64,000 bases of DNA, taken from NCBI GenBank assembly GCA_037178855.1, contig JASJZC010000002.1, forward strand, positions 6,088,501 through 6,152,500, given 5' to 3'. The notes under the pieces were generated by a model. The model was not told where the DNA came from, did not search any database, and saw only the letters and a list, made by a program, of their open reading frames with translations. The position numbers and the translations under genes are program-made. This stretch comes from Oscheius sp. JU75. Taxonomy: Eukaryota > Nematoda > Chromadorea > Rhabditida > Rhabditidae. Positions 35,847 to 48,277 of the stretch are shown in pieces. Numbering within the stretch: the first letter of the stretch is position 1; every line of letters begins with the position of its first letter.

Positions 35847-36100
35847 AACTGACGACGAGTCGTTGGGAGAGCATCGGGTAGTAAACCTTCGAGTTACACC
35901 AAAACAGATGCAGATTATGCATGGCAGGACTTGACAAGTTATCTCAAATCTGACAGAACAACTTTATTTCAACTTGTCAACTCCTGTCACGCATAATCCA
36001 TACTTCTTTGGAGTTATTCTATCCGAAGCTTACCTAATTCGTCGTCGATCTTCTCGTCTACCATCGTCAGTGGCTACAACCGAACCGAGTGCAAGTTTTT
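35847..36100. mobile_element. Dispersed palindromic element, copy 2
   Basis: Clear foldback: arms 35913-35940 and 35971-35998 (GATTATGCATGGCAGGACTT... and its near-perfect reverse complement) surround a 30-base loop. Outer arms also pair (GACGACGA near 35,850 with TCGTCGTC near 36,040). No coding capacity is seen. The right part matches copies near 55,370 and 60,700. Confidence 0.65.
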
Positions 36101-36366
36101 AGAGAAGAAATGAAGGCCAGAACATTTTTTTCAAAGTTAGTGGAATCTCTTTGCTCTCCCAAACTTTTACTTTCAACTGGCTTTATTAATCTCTTTCTGT
36201 TTCTGTGTCTCTGCCTCACTCAAAAAAAAGCCCTGTAGGTACTGAAAATTCTCTTTATTCTCTCGAAGGCAAGAAGTAACCACGGGTATTAGAGATCATA
36301 AGTATAAGGCAACAATTAGAAAGACAGATATGGGGGAGAGGGCACCGTCAAACATTAGTTCTGTGC

Positions 36367-39300
36367 CTAAGCCCAGAACTGATGTTCGAAGGTGTGCTGG
36401 GCCTCATTGCTTTTCTTGAGATAGTAGTCATCGGCTTCAGCCTCCTTGCGCACTTTGTACTCTGCACCTGACTCTCCCGGATGCAGATCTTGTCTTGAGC
36501 TTCCTCCAGAACACATGGACCGGGTGTCATCGTAGCCGCCGCTAATATAAAGGTTTAGTAATAGAATTTGTTGCAAAAACTCACGCGTCCTGTTTGTAGT
36601 GGTTCGCCCCTCTCTTCGCCAGTTCCACGGCTCCGTACAGGACATGGGGCTTCGAGGTTGGACAGGTGGAAGCTGAGTGAGCGAAGGCGTGCCAGTGGGC
36701 GATCTTCCTGAGATCTTCCACGGGGATGGCGGGCTCGTTCAAGTGAACGATGACACGGAGCATCTTGGAGGTCCCGATGTTTGAGTTCTGCGATTTTATC
36801 AGAAACTCGTTCTCGGAGACGCTGATGCTGGTCCCGCTAGGGACGTTGGCCTCAATTGGCTTCAGTTGGCGGGAGGTGTCGACATTGGTAGGAGTCAGAC
36901 TGAAAGTTGGCAACGCTCAATGTCTCTGTCTTTTTGTATGTCTGTTTCTCTGTCTCTGTCTCTTTATCTTCTGTCTCTCTGGCCCTTTCTAAACTCACGT
37001 CGTTCCACTGTGTGTGACACAGAGAAGGAGGACGATCCGGGCATTCAATCCCCTTGAGGCCAGGGCTGCCTGGATTGCCTGAATTTCGACGGCGACCTTG
37101 TCCTGATCTCTCTCAGAAGCTCCGGCTCGGTAGATGATGATGTCCTGCGGGAAGGTCTTGACGTTCTTCTTGTGGACGTCCAAAGACATTCCGAAGAATC
37201 TCTCGAGGTGCCTGAAATTGTATATTTCGCCTTGAATCCCGACAAGACCTACTTGATCGAGTACTCGCGGGGATTCTGAAACCAGAATCTTCCGGTGACC
37301 TTCTCCGGGATCTCCAGGGAGTGGCAGAGCCCAATGACAGTCGGATTCTTGACATCAACCCCAAACTGTCGATCAAAGAGACTTTGGGCGGCCGGGTGGG
37401 AGAGCTCGAGTCCGACGAACATCTTGTTCTTGAGGAGATCACGGGAGCTAAAAGTATACTGTGGAAAAAATGATGTGAAATTTACGCTGCGTCGGAACTT
37501 GGGGCGATGATGGCCTCGTTGACTCCTCCGAGCTTCGGGTTGAACTTCCTAAGGACATTTTCAATGGTCTGGGCACCTCCTCCACCAGTGAACTTTTGTA
37601 CGGTCTGGCAGCAGACGTGCTGGGTCTGGACTCCCGACTGCTCTTCTAGCTTCTTTATTATATCTGTAAAACAATCCTTGTTCACCTAATCTCCACTATC
37701 ACTATCATTCTCTCTCGTTTTCTCACTCTGAGCAACTTACGGTGGACATTGTCCAGCTTATCCCTGGTCAAGAAGATAATGATGGCGGCCTTGTCCTCCT
37801 TGCAGTCCTTGAACAGTCTCTCCAGATTTCCTTCCGACCGGGCTTCCCTAATCGTTGCTGATTGTGGGACAGTCATTCCCTTGTTCTTGGCCTCGGAGCT
37901 TAATCTCCGATAGAAGTCGTCTGCCTCCCTCTCCCCAAGGCAACGGTCGAGGACGACCACAAACACCTTGTGAGTAGAGGGGACGACCGCTGGATGGAAG
38001 AAGGTCTGGAGACGATCTCTTCCTTGGGCGGGAATCGTCCTGAAAAAAATGTTTTTTTTTTTTTGCTGGAGTCTATGGGTAAAAAAATAAATTTGAGAAA
38101 ACTTACTGATGACCTCCTCCCTCTTTCATCGGAGCTGCGATGATCTTGGCCATGATTTTGAAGAACTGGGAGTCGAGCTTGATCTGTAAACAGGCTTTAA
38201 GATTCTTTGACTCTCTGTCTGTCTTATGTCTCACCTGGAAGGCTTCAAGGTACGGATTGCCGCCGTGAATCAGCTGCATCTTCTCCAGTTCCATTTTTGC
38301 ACTGCTCTGCTGCTCGTGAGGCAGAGTTCTGGCCAGTTTGTAAACCTCTTCAGCCTGCTTTCCGAGATGAGCCGTTCCGATGCGGTGTCCTTGAGTGACA
38401 CGGCAATACTCGAGGGGATAGTAGCACTTTCTGTTGCCAATTTTCTCCACGGCCAGCGGAAGGTCAGGGTACTTGAAGGTCTTGCTGTACGTCTGGCGGT
38501 AGTACTCCTGCACGGTTATCTCATTCCCGTCCTTTGTGTGGAATCGGGTGCTGCATAGATGGTTTGGAATTACAAGGGGGAAGAAACTAACTTGGCGGCT
38601 GTGCTGTCCCACTCAATGTCACGGAGGGAGAAGTAGCGCTTCTTCCCCTTTGGGAGGTGAGTACACTCGATGAAGATATCTACACAGTAATAATAGCTCG
38701 ACCGTTGTTACAGAATTTACTCTTAAGTGCAGCAGCGCTCTGTCGACAGGCCCCCTTGTCTTTGGAAAGACACTCGACTGCCTCGCGCTCGCTTCGACGA
38801 TTCAGAAGCTCCTCGCAGTACTTGAGCACTGGGAGATCGGAGTGGAAGGCCGTAGTCGTGCCTGGAAAGAAAGAGATAAAAGAGGGAAACAGAGAGACAG
38901 AAAGACTGATAGCCAAAACTCAATACTTACTGGACACCTGGAGGACAATGAACTCGTTTCCGATCGTCTTGGTCGTCTTCTCGAGACCTTTGCGGATCTC
39001 TTTGGCTTGACCAATGTTCTGGGGCCTGGCGTGGCTGTCATACGACCTCTGGCCGTAGTTGAGGTAGTTCCCTTCGTGGGCCAGTGAGCTGGTGATCACG
39101 TCGAAGAACTTCTGTGATTCTCGACTCGGGTCGCTGCGATTGAACTTCGGTCCGCTAATATACAACTAAAGACAATGAAAATAAGAGTCAACTAATGATA
39201 CTACCTTGTTCGTGTAGGTGAGGGTGACCTTGAACTCCTTGAAGTTCTTCAGATAGCCGCTGACCTTCTCAGGGAAGATGTAAGCCACCTCGTCTTTCGT

Positions 39301-40610
39301 GAAGGTCCACTCCTTCTTCACTCCTTTTGCCACCTGGTACAGTTCCTCACTGACTGTGTACAGGGTATAGCCTCCATCGAAGACTGTGCCATACCGGTTC
39401 TTTCCAAAAGTGTCTGGCTCCCTGGTGATCAGAGTGTAGAGAACGTTGAAGACACATCGCTCCTTCTGGATGGCTGCCTGGCTGAAAAAGGATTCCGTTC
39501 AAAAAGTCACAGAGCTAGAACTTACTCATTCTTCGGGGTAATGCAGATGTCCTTCGGGCCAGAATTGGATCCATCCGGTCTGTCAGGCCGTGTGATGAAC
39601 ATGTCAAAGTGGAATCGGTAGACGAACTGACGTTCGGCATGGATCTTGAGGGCATTCATGGAAACCTCGAGCTCTGTGGCTGAGCCACTCTGCTGGAATT
39701 GTTGTCCTTCATATCCCCCGCGGTTTCCGTACTCGGGCTTGTCTGCAAACGAGAGGATGAACTACAATTTTTGAGCAGAAGAGTGCCTTCTTTGTCTCTC
39801 TGTAAATTCTTAAACACTGACTCTCTTGCTTGAAATCTCTCTGTCCACCTCCGTAGCCACCACAGCCTCCTCCGCGGAAGCTTCCTCTCTGATTTCCTCC
39901 GAACCGTCTGCGGCCTCCGCCACGATCACAGCCGTAGCCAGCACGATGTCCTTGATCTCCTCGTCTGTCTCCATAGCTTTCTCTGTCGTCTCTTCTGTCT
40001 CCTCCAAAGGTTTCTTTGTCGCCACCGCGATCTCCTCCACGGTAGCTTCCCCTGCCTCTTTCGAATCCTCCTCGGTCTCCATGATTACCATATTCTCCAC
40101 AGAATACGTCTCGACCACCTCTGTACTCATCGCGTCTGAGGTCCTCGTCTCGGGAACGGACCTGATATGCTCCTTGGTGGCTCTCTTCGTACTTCACCTC
40201 CGGTTGACCGTAAGGTGGTCCCTGCTCGTATCTGTTCTCGGCATGACGTTTTTCGAACATTCCCTGGTCTGATAGAGGTCCAGCTTCCCGAGGCGGATCT
40301 GATGCGAAGGCTCTGGACGGGTCTTTCTGTCTGCTGTGTCTAAAAAGGAATGCATGAGCAGAAGAATGCCTTCTTTGTCTCACTGTCTCCCTAACTTTTT
40401 ACCTCTCTGTCTCTCAACTTATAAAATTTTTTTAAAAAAGGCTCACCCTGGACGATCAAGTTCATCCCTCTTTCTCTTGGACGACTCTGAGGATCTCTGA
40501 TCAGCTGGTCTTTTCGATGTACCATGTGTTTCGTCAATACTCTTTTCGATATTGTCTAATATATCCTGAAATTTGGATTCTAGAAAATATAGAGACACTC
40601 TAAATACCAT
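36367..40610 (-). CDS. Argonaute, worm-type (WAGO-like), predicted slicer-dead
   Basis: A small-RNA-binding Argonaute. Sixteen coding exons, first to last: 40610-40608, 40565-40447, 40339-39822, 39742-39526, 39481-39205, 39154-38941, 38861-38721, 38679-38593, 38550-38235, 38184-38107, 38039-37741, 37663-37486, 37447-37253, 37211-36999, 36899-36585, 36541-36367; 1114 residues. The start Met is the last codon of its exon, followed by DILDNIEKS. The N-terminus is Lys/Arg-rich, then an RGG-type region (SFRGGGCGGYGGGQRDF). N, PAZ (RFHTKDGNEITVQEYY), MID (VVVLDRCLGE; VCCQTVQKF) and PIWI domains follow. PIWI catalytic positions are changed: GLELSHPA for G-x-D-VTHP, YRAGASE for YRDGVSE, and LYGAVELAKRG where YAHL is usual. 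It therefore probably binds guides without cutting. It has close relatives among nematode secondary-siRNA Argonautes. Confidence 0.93.
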
Positions 40611-40949
40611 GTTGTTCTAGATCAAGCTTATGGGCGATGTTTGCTTGGAGCAGTTTGATCTCTGAAGATACATCATTAGTCAAGCGCGCTGTTGAACAGC
40701 TGAGAGAAGACTGTTAATAGTCAAAAAAGACAATCTCTGATTGACACCAAAAATTGATTTACCGTACTGTTCAAAAATATGCGTCAGCAAAAAAACGAAC
40801 TGTTCTTTGCTTGGGTTTAGTTTAGTTATTACGATTTCAACGTGTTCGCGTGTCGTATTCTATGCTGGTTCCATTGAACTTATTATCTAGCCACTCGCAT
40901 CAAACTTTGTCCCATTTTGCTTGCGAAACTGTCACTTCATCCGGGTTTC

Positions 40950-41945
40950 GGTAGTCGTGTTGGTGCATCTCTCTTTAACATCTGCGACTTTGGTCCTCCC
41001 CAGGCAGCAAGGATCCTTCTTTTTTTTCAAGGGCTGGGATCCTGTCGAACAAAATTCTTTGGCCCAGTTAGATTGCTTTGGTCTTGTATTGGATTCTCAC
41101 TCCTTCTACTTTGATAGCCGCTGGTTGCATATAATGAATGTCTTTTCCATGTTCAATTCCAATCCTACTGCTTTGCTGGCATCGGATAGTTCTTGAAGCA
41201 TTTGTTCAGCTGCAGCGGCGGAAATAGAGACTAATACTATACCATCCGCAAAACGAAAATTCGAGAGCCATTGTTCTTAGATGTTAATACCTTTTTCATT
41301 CCAGAATACCGTGGCAGAAAAGAGGGCCTGCGAAATCGTGTCATCTTGCCTCACTCCTCGTTGGACATCCAATTCAGCTGATCCATTAACTGCGTTGACT
41401 TGGATATTGGCGTGCATGTAGATGTTGTGGAGTAGACGAATGAATTTGGCCGGAACTCCTCGTGTGTAGAGCGATTTCCAAACGGCTGAATCCCTTTTTG
41501 TACTCGATGACGACTAGGAAGAAGGACAGATTGTATTCTTGACTTCTTTGGATGAGCTCGTTTACGGCCTATATATTGACAATCCTTTTCGGAAGCCATT
41601 GCGGTTGGGGCGTTTTCGGTACCATGTGTTCATGCAGAAAAGCTCGTGTTCATGACAGAAATCAGCTAGCATTCGCCCTTTGTCATTTCGGTCGCCAAGG
41701 CCATGTTCTCCAATAAATGTCTCTCCATCTTCATGTAGTCCCACTTTTGCATTCATGTCGCCTAGCACGCCCTTATATAATTGAAGACCATTCATCTGTT
41801 GTTGATGAGAGGATCTTAGAGCTCGAATCACGTTGTCTAGGCATTCATCGTAGTTCTGGTCGGCATTTGCGGAAGTAGGTGCATAGAGACAGACAACACG
41901 GAGATAGACTTTCTGATGCACAAGGATTCTGATTGCCGGGTACAA
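40950..41945 (-). pseudogene. Dead non-LTR retrotransposon fragment (endonuclease + RT)
   Basis: Reading leftward from 41945, an endonuclease/exonuclease/phosphatase fold is visible (VVCLYAPTS, GDMNAKVG, NDKGRMLADFC, MNTWYRK). A reverse transcriptase follows in pieces: NAVNGSAELDVQRGVRQDDT, then after a stop, FRFADGIVLVSISAAA and LELNMEKTF. The catalytic FADD box reads FADG, and frame breaks and a stop interrupt the chain, so the element cannot move itself. Its order resembles RTE-like LINEs. The 5' end and the rest of the RT are missing. Confidence 0.85.
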
Positions 41946-44195
41946 AATCGATAAAGGGGACAGAGAAGAATGAGTTTCCTCTTTGTGATATTTTCTCCCT
42001 TTGTGATCTATGTACCCGAACTAAAGAAAACTGATAAGTGACCTAGTAACTAAAGCAAATAGAGAGATTGATTGTAAACCACTCGTAAAGTAATTGATTT
42101 GGTTTTGGAAAGGACAGCCTACTATGTAGCAAATTGACCAAGACGTAATGCTTGTCGGATACAGTGGCCGAATGGAAGGGGGAACAAAAGACATGGAGAG
42201 AGACAGTCGGTTGACAGAGACAGAGAGACAGGGAGATAGACAGATAGGGAGGCAAAATGGAATATTTTCCACTGCAAAGGTGTTATCGTGTCTGCCACAG
42301 TCTGATCATGTAGACAAGGACAGGATCAGAAAGATCAGACTGATAGAATATGGGAATGACAGAATCTATCTGACCGATTGACAGACAAAACATGTCAGTT
42401 CTGAGATGTCAAGGGAATAGGTAGGCGAAAGAAAGTCTTAATGAGAGCGAGGCCCGTCTAAAAAAAAGTGCAAGGGCTGTAGGAAAGTTTGGAAACACAT
42501 GTAAAAGTATCTTGGATGACGATCTGAAGAGTCTTAGCAGTAGCCAAAGCTTTTTTGTTTGTAGTCAGTCAAAAACTCAAATGTTCCCCAAAGGAAAAAA
42601 ATAATAAATGTACAGAGATACCGAAAGCGCTTGTGCAATGAAGTAGTGCTACGTCCGCTAAAAATACGTCGCCAATAACCTACGACTCTCTCTTCGTGGC
42701 ACACAGCCCCGCCCACTGTAGAGCGGCCGTTCGGCTTCGCAATGGTTCTTTTTTCTAGTAATGATGGAGTATCGTTAGAGATTGGCTTTCCAGATAAAAG
42801 CTGCGAGAACTTGACAACTGGCTTGAGGAGCCAGCTGGTCAGTTTATATTTTGCAGGGAATGAGCCAGTGTGGGTAGATGTTTTTGTTGGAGCTGCAGAG
42901 AGAGATGGAGAGAAAGTTTACTAGTCTCCTAGAAAGAGTACTGATGGGTGCAAATAGGGTAATTGACGGTAAACGATAAGAGTCTAGGGGTCAGCGGGAG
43001 CCGGGGACTCTTTGGATATTTCTTTGCAAGATCTATCTTGGTATTCCAAATCTAGTTGTAAAGGCCTGAATCTCACAGTCTATTGTGATTTCGGCTTGCC
43101 CAGGTAGAGCCGGTCTAAGACACATCGAAACCGGATTGTGAGAAATTGGCTAAAAGATGACTCAGGGTTGTCTGGAACCAGGAAAAAGGCAAAGACAAGT
43201 CTCCCAACAGGCTTGGTACGCAATTGCGGATCTTGTTTGTTTTCTTATTTTCCAGATGATCCTACCATTAAATTTGACAGATGTTTGCTTTTTTAATATC
43301 TTTTTCGATTGTAATGTTGGCACAAGTCAGCTTTGGGGGAAGCCTGGAAACTCAGGTAACGGAGAAGCGGCGCAGCCGCCTGTTTACAATACTAAATCAA
43401 AACAAGGATGGCGAAGCTGGTCGTTAGTAAAGTTTAGTATGTTAGCAAAGTTTTTAGCCCTGAGTTGACTGCGAATACAAAAGACCTAGTTCTATCCCGC
43501 ATGCCGGCTGATTGGTGGACATGGTCATGCTGACAAGGTTGCAAAAAAACGTGTGACAGTAAGTAGTATAAAGTGAGAAGGACTATCATTGACTATTCGA
43601 GAAGTCAAGTGAGTCAATAGAAGCCCTGATTCGAAATGAATTCTTTCGGCTCAGCGTGGCTGATGTTCACAGGCTTGATACTACCTTACTTCCTCCTCGT
43701 ATCCACTTTATTGCCTCTCCTTTTGGCGTATATTGTCCTTTTAATACATCGTTGAAAACTAACGAGACGCCATGCAAAAATTACGTTACCGATCTTCCCG
43801 CGCACAGAAACTGAGCATCTGTTGATCTGTTATGACAGTTGCTCCACACAGTATGATGAAGAAGTCTGACCCGGATGACCTGTCTATTGCGTGGGGTCAT
43901 TAGACTCTGACGTCGTTGCTTTGAGATCAGTTCGTCTAAATAGTTGTGACCATAAAGCCTAAAACTATTAATCTTACGGTACCATTCACCGTTTGAAAAA
44001 TAGGAAGTTGTATGCTGTCTATTCGACTTCTATCCCGGGATGACGATGTTGGCGGAATGAAATTATATTTTGGTGCTGCGCGCTTTCGTCCAAAGTGCAT
44101 CCGACAAATGGTGGCATCAGGAGTTCATTATCTGCTTTCTCTTCCATATTTTGTCTTACAATCTTGCAGAAACAATAAAAAGCAATTTAGAAGCA
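41946..44195. other. 2.2 kb gene-poor stretch
   Basis: No supported gene. A GACAGAGA simple repeat lies near 42,200-42,245. A 103-codon frame at 43,157-43,468 has no recognisable features. Confidence 0.45.
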
Positions 44196-44752
44196 ATGTC
44201 TGCTACGAAACATCTGGAAACCTTGGCCAAAATCTGCAAGAAGTTCGGAGGAACGAACAACTACCAGGCCTGCGCCAGAGCTGTAAATTTTTATTCACAA
44301 AATCATTTTTCCCCTTCTTCAGGTCCGCCCCATTTCTGCCGAAGAAGGCCGTGTCCGTGTCGAATTTGAGGTGACAGAGGACCTTACCAATCCTAATGTA
44401 AACCAATTTCGGATAAAAATATCAGAACTTTCCAGAAAACTCTACACGGAGGCTGTACGGCTACGATGATCGATATCTGGACCACGGCGGCCTGTCTTCT
44501 CACTCCTCGCGGCTTCATCAACACCGTCTCCGTCAGTCTCAACGTTGAGTTCGTTTCTTTCTACCAAATCTTCTAGAATTTTTACTTTTCAGTTTCCTGA
44601 CCGCTGCCAAAATGGGCGAGACTGTCGTTCTGGACGGTCGGGTTCTTCGGATGGGACGGACCAAGTGCTACACCGAGGCCGAGCTGTTCCGTAAGAGCGA
44701 CATGAAGATGATCGCCAAAGGTCTCCATGTCAAGGAGATTTTGAGCAAATAG
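44196..44752 (+). CDS. Hotdog-fold acyl-CoA thioesterase (THEM2/ACOT13-like)
   Basis: Hydrolyses acyl-CoA to fatty acid and CoA; the human relative acts at mitochondria and in cytosol. Four exons: 44196-44282, 44323-44397, 44436-44548, 44593-44752; 144 residues, normal for the family. The hotdog helix motif LHGGCTATMIDIWTTAACL carries the catalytic Asp, and an Asn lies just upstream (TNPNKTLHGG). Later strands (VSVSLNVDF, GETVVLDGRVLRMGRTKCY) match the second half of the fold. The ATG is chosen because it lies shortly after an ATCTTGCAG acceptor; the frame is open upstream, so a longer mitochondrial leader is possible. It is tail to tail with eIF2D, with 62 bases between stops. Confidence 0.9.
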
Positions 44753-44814
44753 ACTGGTAGATTTAATAAACTTGATAGTAACAATTCGCGTAAAATCTTT
44801 ACACTTTCACAAAA

Positions 44815-47583
44815 CTATTTCTTCTTTTTGGGCGCCAAATCCAACCCCTCTATGTACTTCTTGTCTATCCCGTACTGGCTCATCAGGATCTCGCCGATTT
44901 GGGCTACCTAAATCCATTTTAAAAAAAAAAGTATTAAAAAAATTTACCTGATTTCCTTGGACCTGCAGCTGTGGGCCCTCGCAATTCACGGCTCCTTCTT
45001 GTGTCGTTGCACTCGTAGCCATACTTACCTGTAAATTTTTGTCATTTTCGAAAAAGAGGCTAAAGTACCTGAATTTCCCGACACAGTACCTTGGCCTCAA
45101 GGCCGAATACGGCCAAATTGTTAAGCAGGGTAACCTTCTTGTTGCCGGAGCGGGTTTCCACCTTGAAGACGAGCTTCGGAATGCTCATCTTTTTGACGAG
45201 TTCGCGTCCATCCGGCATCTTCAAGACGTAGGTCTTGGTCATTTTCGATTGGATGTTCTGCATGAGCGTATTCCAATCGACTACGTCTTTGTCCGTCTTG
45301 ACCAGAGAGCCAAGAAGTGGGTCCAAACGAACACCATTCCCGGCGGCGAGGTTCTGAAAACGTGGAAACTACCACAAAGGCTTCAATCAACAGGTCTTCA
45401 CAGCGTGACCCAGTCGGTTAGCTGTCTGGCTACGGAGCAACAATTCCCGCGTTCGGCCCGAAGACGTGACAATCATTTTTTCATGACGGACATGACGCCG
45501 ATTATTATTGCTTTTTCACTTCCGTTAGTGGCAACATTTAGAGAGCAGAACTCAAACTGTGCAGACAAACAGGCTTCCACAAAGCGGGGAATACTACCAC
45601 TGTTAAAGAGCAAGATGGATTTCTAAGTTTAATGCGGTTCGGGTTGAAAGTTTAACAAAACAAGTAAGGTAGAATTTTAAGGTTACCACTTGCCAGATGT
45701 GAGGTTTGTGGTAACTCGATTTCTTCTCGATGAAAAGGCAATAAAAAGTACTACCCACCTCTGCTTTTACGTACTGCGTGATCAGGGCCCGAGTATCGGC
45801 CGGCGTGAGCAGAAGACCCTTTGTGACCTTGGTAAACGTGTTAAAGAAGCCGAGAACGTTTTCGGTAATCTGAATTATTATATATTTTCAAAGCAAAACG
45901 GGTCTCACAGCGAAATATTCGATAATTGTGGGCCCTTTACTCGGCCCGGCGGCTACTTCTTCGTCATTTATGCGCTCGTCCGTGACTTCAAAATGTCGAA
46001 TGGCTGGATGGTCCCAGTTGACCTCGGCTATCAAATCCACGCCTTTTCCCTTCGCCTTAAGCTTGATAATGGCTCCGTCCGGGTGCTTTATCATCTTTAA
46101 AAGAGGTAAGAAAATTAGAAGGAGCTAACCTCGTCTAAAAAGCTGGCAAACTTCTTGTATTTGGTCTTCTTCATATCTAGACGGCGATTGGCGGGCACAC
46201 ATTTTAGGAGGCACTGCGAGTAGAATTGTCCAACATCCATAGGCAGAGTCGCCTTCTTAGTCAGACGATATTTTAGGGCGGCGATGAAGCATCTTTGCAG
46301 CTGAAAAATCGTCCAACTTCTGAGTTCAAAAATGCGACTAAAGGAAAAGTCTTACATCAAAAACAGTCAGCATCTTTACAGCATGGCTCATTCGGTAAGA
46401 GAGCCTATTATAAATCCAAATAAGTCAGGTTTGATCCCCATGTCTGACAAAAGATTTCATGCGAGACTTTTCGGGCTCAAGGCGACATTTTTGAGGTTTG
46501 CGCTGCAAAGTCGTAAAGGAGATCAAGTACTACAACTTTGCCGAACATCTGAGCGTTAAAAAATTTGGTCTTGACCTCGAAAAGTCCAATATTGTTTGCA
46601 CTGAAAGCATGCGTTTGGACTGTGTAACTGATAAAAAATAGGAGATTTCATGATTTAGATATCTCTATCAGCAAAATCAACAATTCAACTGTTTCCAAAG
46701 AAAGCAAGGACTTACCAACTGCTCAACGGGCTCATCGGGCTCCGCGTCGTCTTCTATCGTCTTCTCCTCGATTTCCGTCGCTGCCACGTTGTTTACCAAC
46801 TCGTCAATTGAGGTATCTGGAGATGCTTTTTAAAAGAAGAGTTTCTAGCCCACCTTTTGTTGTTCCTTCATAGTTTTCCGTTTTCTCATCTATTGGCGCC
46901 GGATAGATTTCCTCCAACTCAAAGTCATGTGCAGTTCCTCGTGGCCCGAATTCCCTGAAGACATGGTTTGAAAAACGGCTTATTAGATGAACCAGAGAGT
47001 ATCTTTGACGACGTGTATGGTCTGGACGCCTTTGCCGAGAAATTTGCCTGTGACCACCTCATCCGAAGACATGAGAGCACAACCGACAGCAACTGGTCGT
47101 ACCTTTCCCTCAATATTGAGTCCAATGGCCACGACATCGCCTCTTTTGAATGTTGGCACAGGGAAACTTTTCGCGACGCCTGGGATGAGTCCAATAGGAT
47201 CGGAAAAAGAGGTACCTTGGAGCATGAGATCGGCTCCGTTCTCAAGAAACTGAAGCACTGGCTCATGTACGACGAGAAGCGGGTAGACGGACGGCGATTT
47301 CCAGAGAAAGTAGACGGTCGGCACAAGGATTCCGGTCTCCTCGAAGTCAAAAAAGAGGGGAATCTTGTCGAAGAGATAGAGGTTTGTGGCGACTTCATGG
47401 AAGGTGACGGCCTTGACATGAGCCACCTGTGATTTCTTGTCCACTACATTCGAGCTCTCGCCTGGAATCCGAGCCAGCAGTTTTCGTCTGAAAATGGTGA
47501 TACTTGGGATGTAAAAGAGGAATCTACATATCAGAATTCTTTAGGTTTACGTTTTTCTTTACGTGGAAGGGCTTCTTGAACAT
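44815..47583 (-). CDS. eif-2D: Eukaryotic translation initiation factor 2D (ligatin)
   Basis: Delivers tRNA to the 40S subunit without GTP and helps recycle ribosomes. Ten exons, first to last: 47583-47528, 47487-46993, 46954-46854, 46816-46716, 46300-46130, 46094-45909, 45869-45759, 45353-45069, 45028-44948, 44907-44815; 559 residues, close to human eIF2D (584). It starts MFKKPFHVKKNVNLKNSD, the conserved DUF1947-like N-terminus, followed by PUA (TVYFLWKSPSVYPLL, GADLMLQG). An acidic linker (EEKTIEDDAEPDEPVEQL) leads to the SWIB/MDM2-like part, and the C-terminal SUI1 domain is clear (YVLKMPDGRELVKKM, KVTLLNNLAVFGLEA, GNQVAQIGEIL). The intron 46301-46715 is longer than the rest and holds a tRNA-like string that I reject. 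Confidence 0.95.
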
Positions 47584-48277
47584 TTTGGGGTCTGGAAAAG
47601 TTGATTAGGATGGAAACCGTAGGGGAACGAGACGAAAAAGATCGAAAAAAAACATCTAACTGGCGCGCTATTTACAAACCAAAACGCGCTCTGGAGCTAC
47701 TCGAGAGCTGTGACAGCTACACCCTCAAGCTTTACAAGTTTATCCAATTTTTTTATACATTTCCATACAGAATACCTTGATAGTCGTCGCGTTAGGCTAT
47801 TAGGTTTCTTTTCCTTTCTGTTGAATCCATACTGATGCTCCTAGCAGCCATGCAATGCGTACAAAATTTGAGCCTCGAAATATACAAAATCTCTAAAAAC
47901 CAAGAGAAACACCGACACTTCCGCAGAAAACACTTGCCCGAATATTAAATTACTGTAGTTTTTATTGACTACCGTAAGCAATTTCTGCGCGGGGATTCAA
48001 ACAAGCGGAAATCAGTATTTTTCCGCAACCTGTTGTACAACTGCTGAATTTCTGCCTTTTTTTCAGTCTTTCATGTGTAAAAACTTGGCTTGACGTTGAT
48101 AAACAAGGTAAGGATCACTTTGGAGTCATTTGCCACAAATTTTTATCGCAGAGAGCCTCGAAACAACAATTGTCGCAAGAAGTTGGCCACTATCTTCTCC
48201 TCCTCTCTTTTTTCTCGTTATTTTTTCTTTCCTCAGCACTTTTAAACTTCAACTGATCATAAGTATCCTTTTCAGTC
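47584..48277. promoter_or_regulatory. Shared upstream region of eIF2D and NDUFB6
   Basis: A 694-bp divergent intergenic region. No TATA box stands out, as expected for housekeeping genes. Two GGCGCGC/GCGCGC words near 47,663 and 47,686 are inverted relative to each other. Confidence 0.4.

Noticed and set aside
40680-40875. Open minus-strand stretch (ITKLNPSKEQFVFLLTHIFE) upstream of the Argonaute as extra N-terminal exons
   Set aside because: The splice phase to the next exon does not fit; ATG 40610 gives an exact in-phase model.
43157-43468. 103-codon frame
   Set aside because: Composition is not protein-like in the second half and no partner exon is seen.
46385-46449. tRNA-like string (TGGCTCATTCGGTAAGAG then GGTTTGATCCC) inside an eIF2D intron
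   Set aside because: The acceptor stem has a mismatch and a shift, and no proper anticodon stem forms; at most a tRNA relic.
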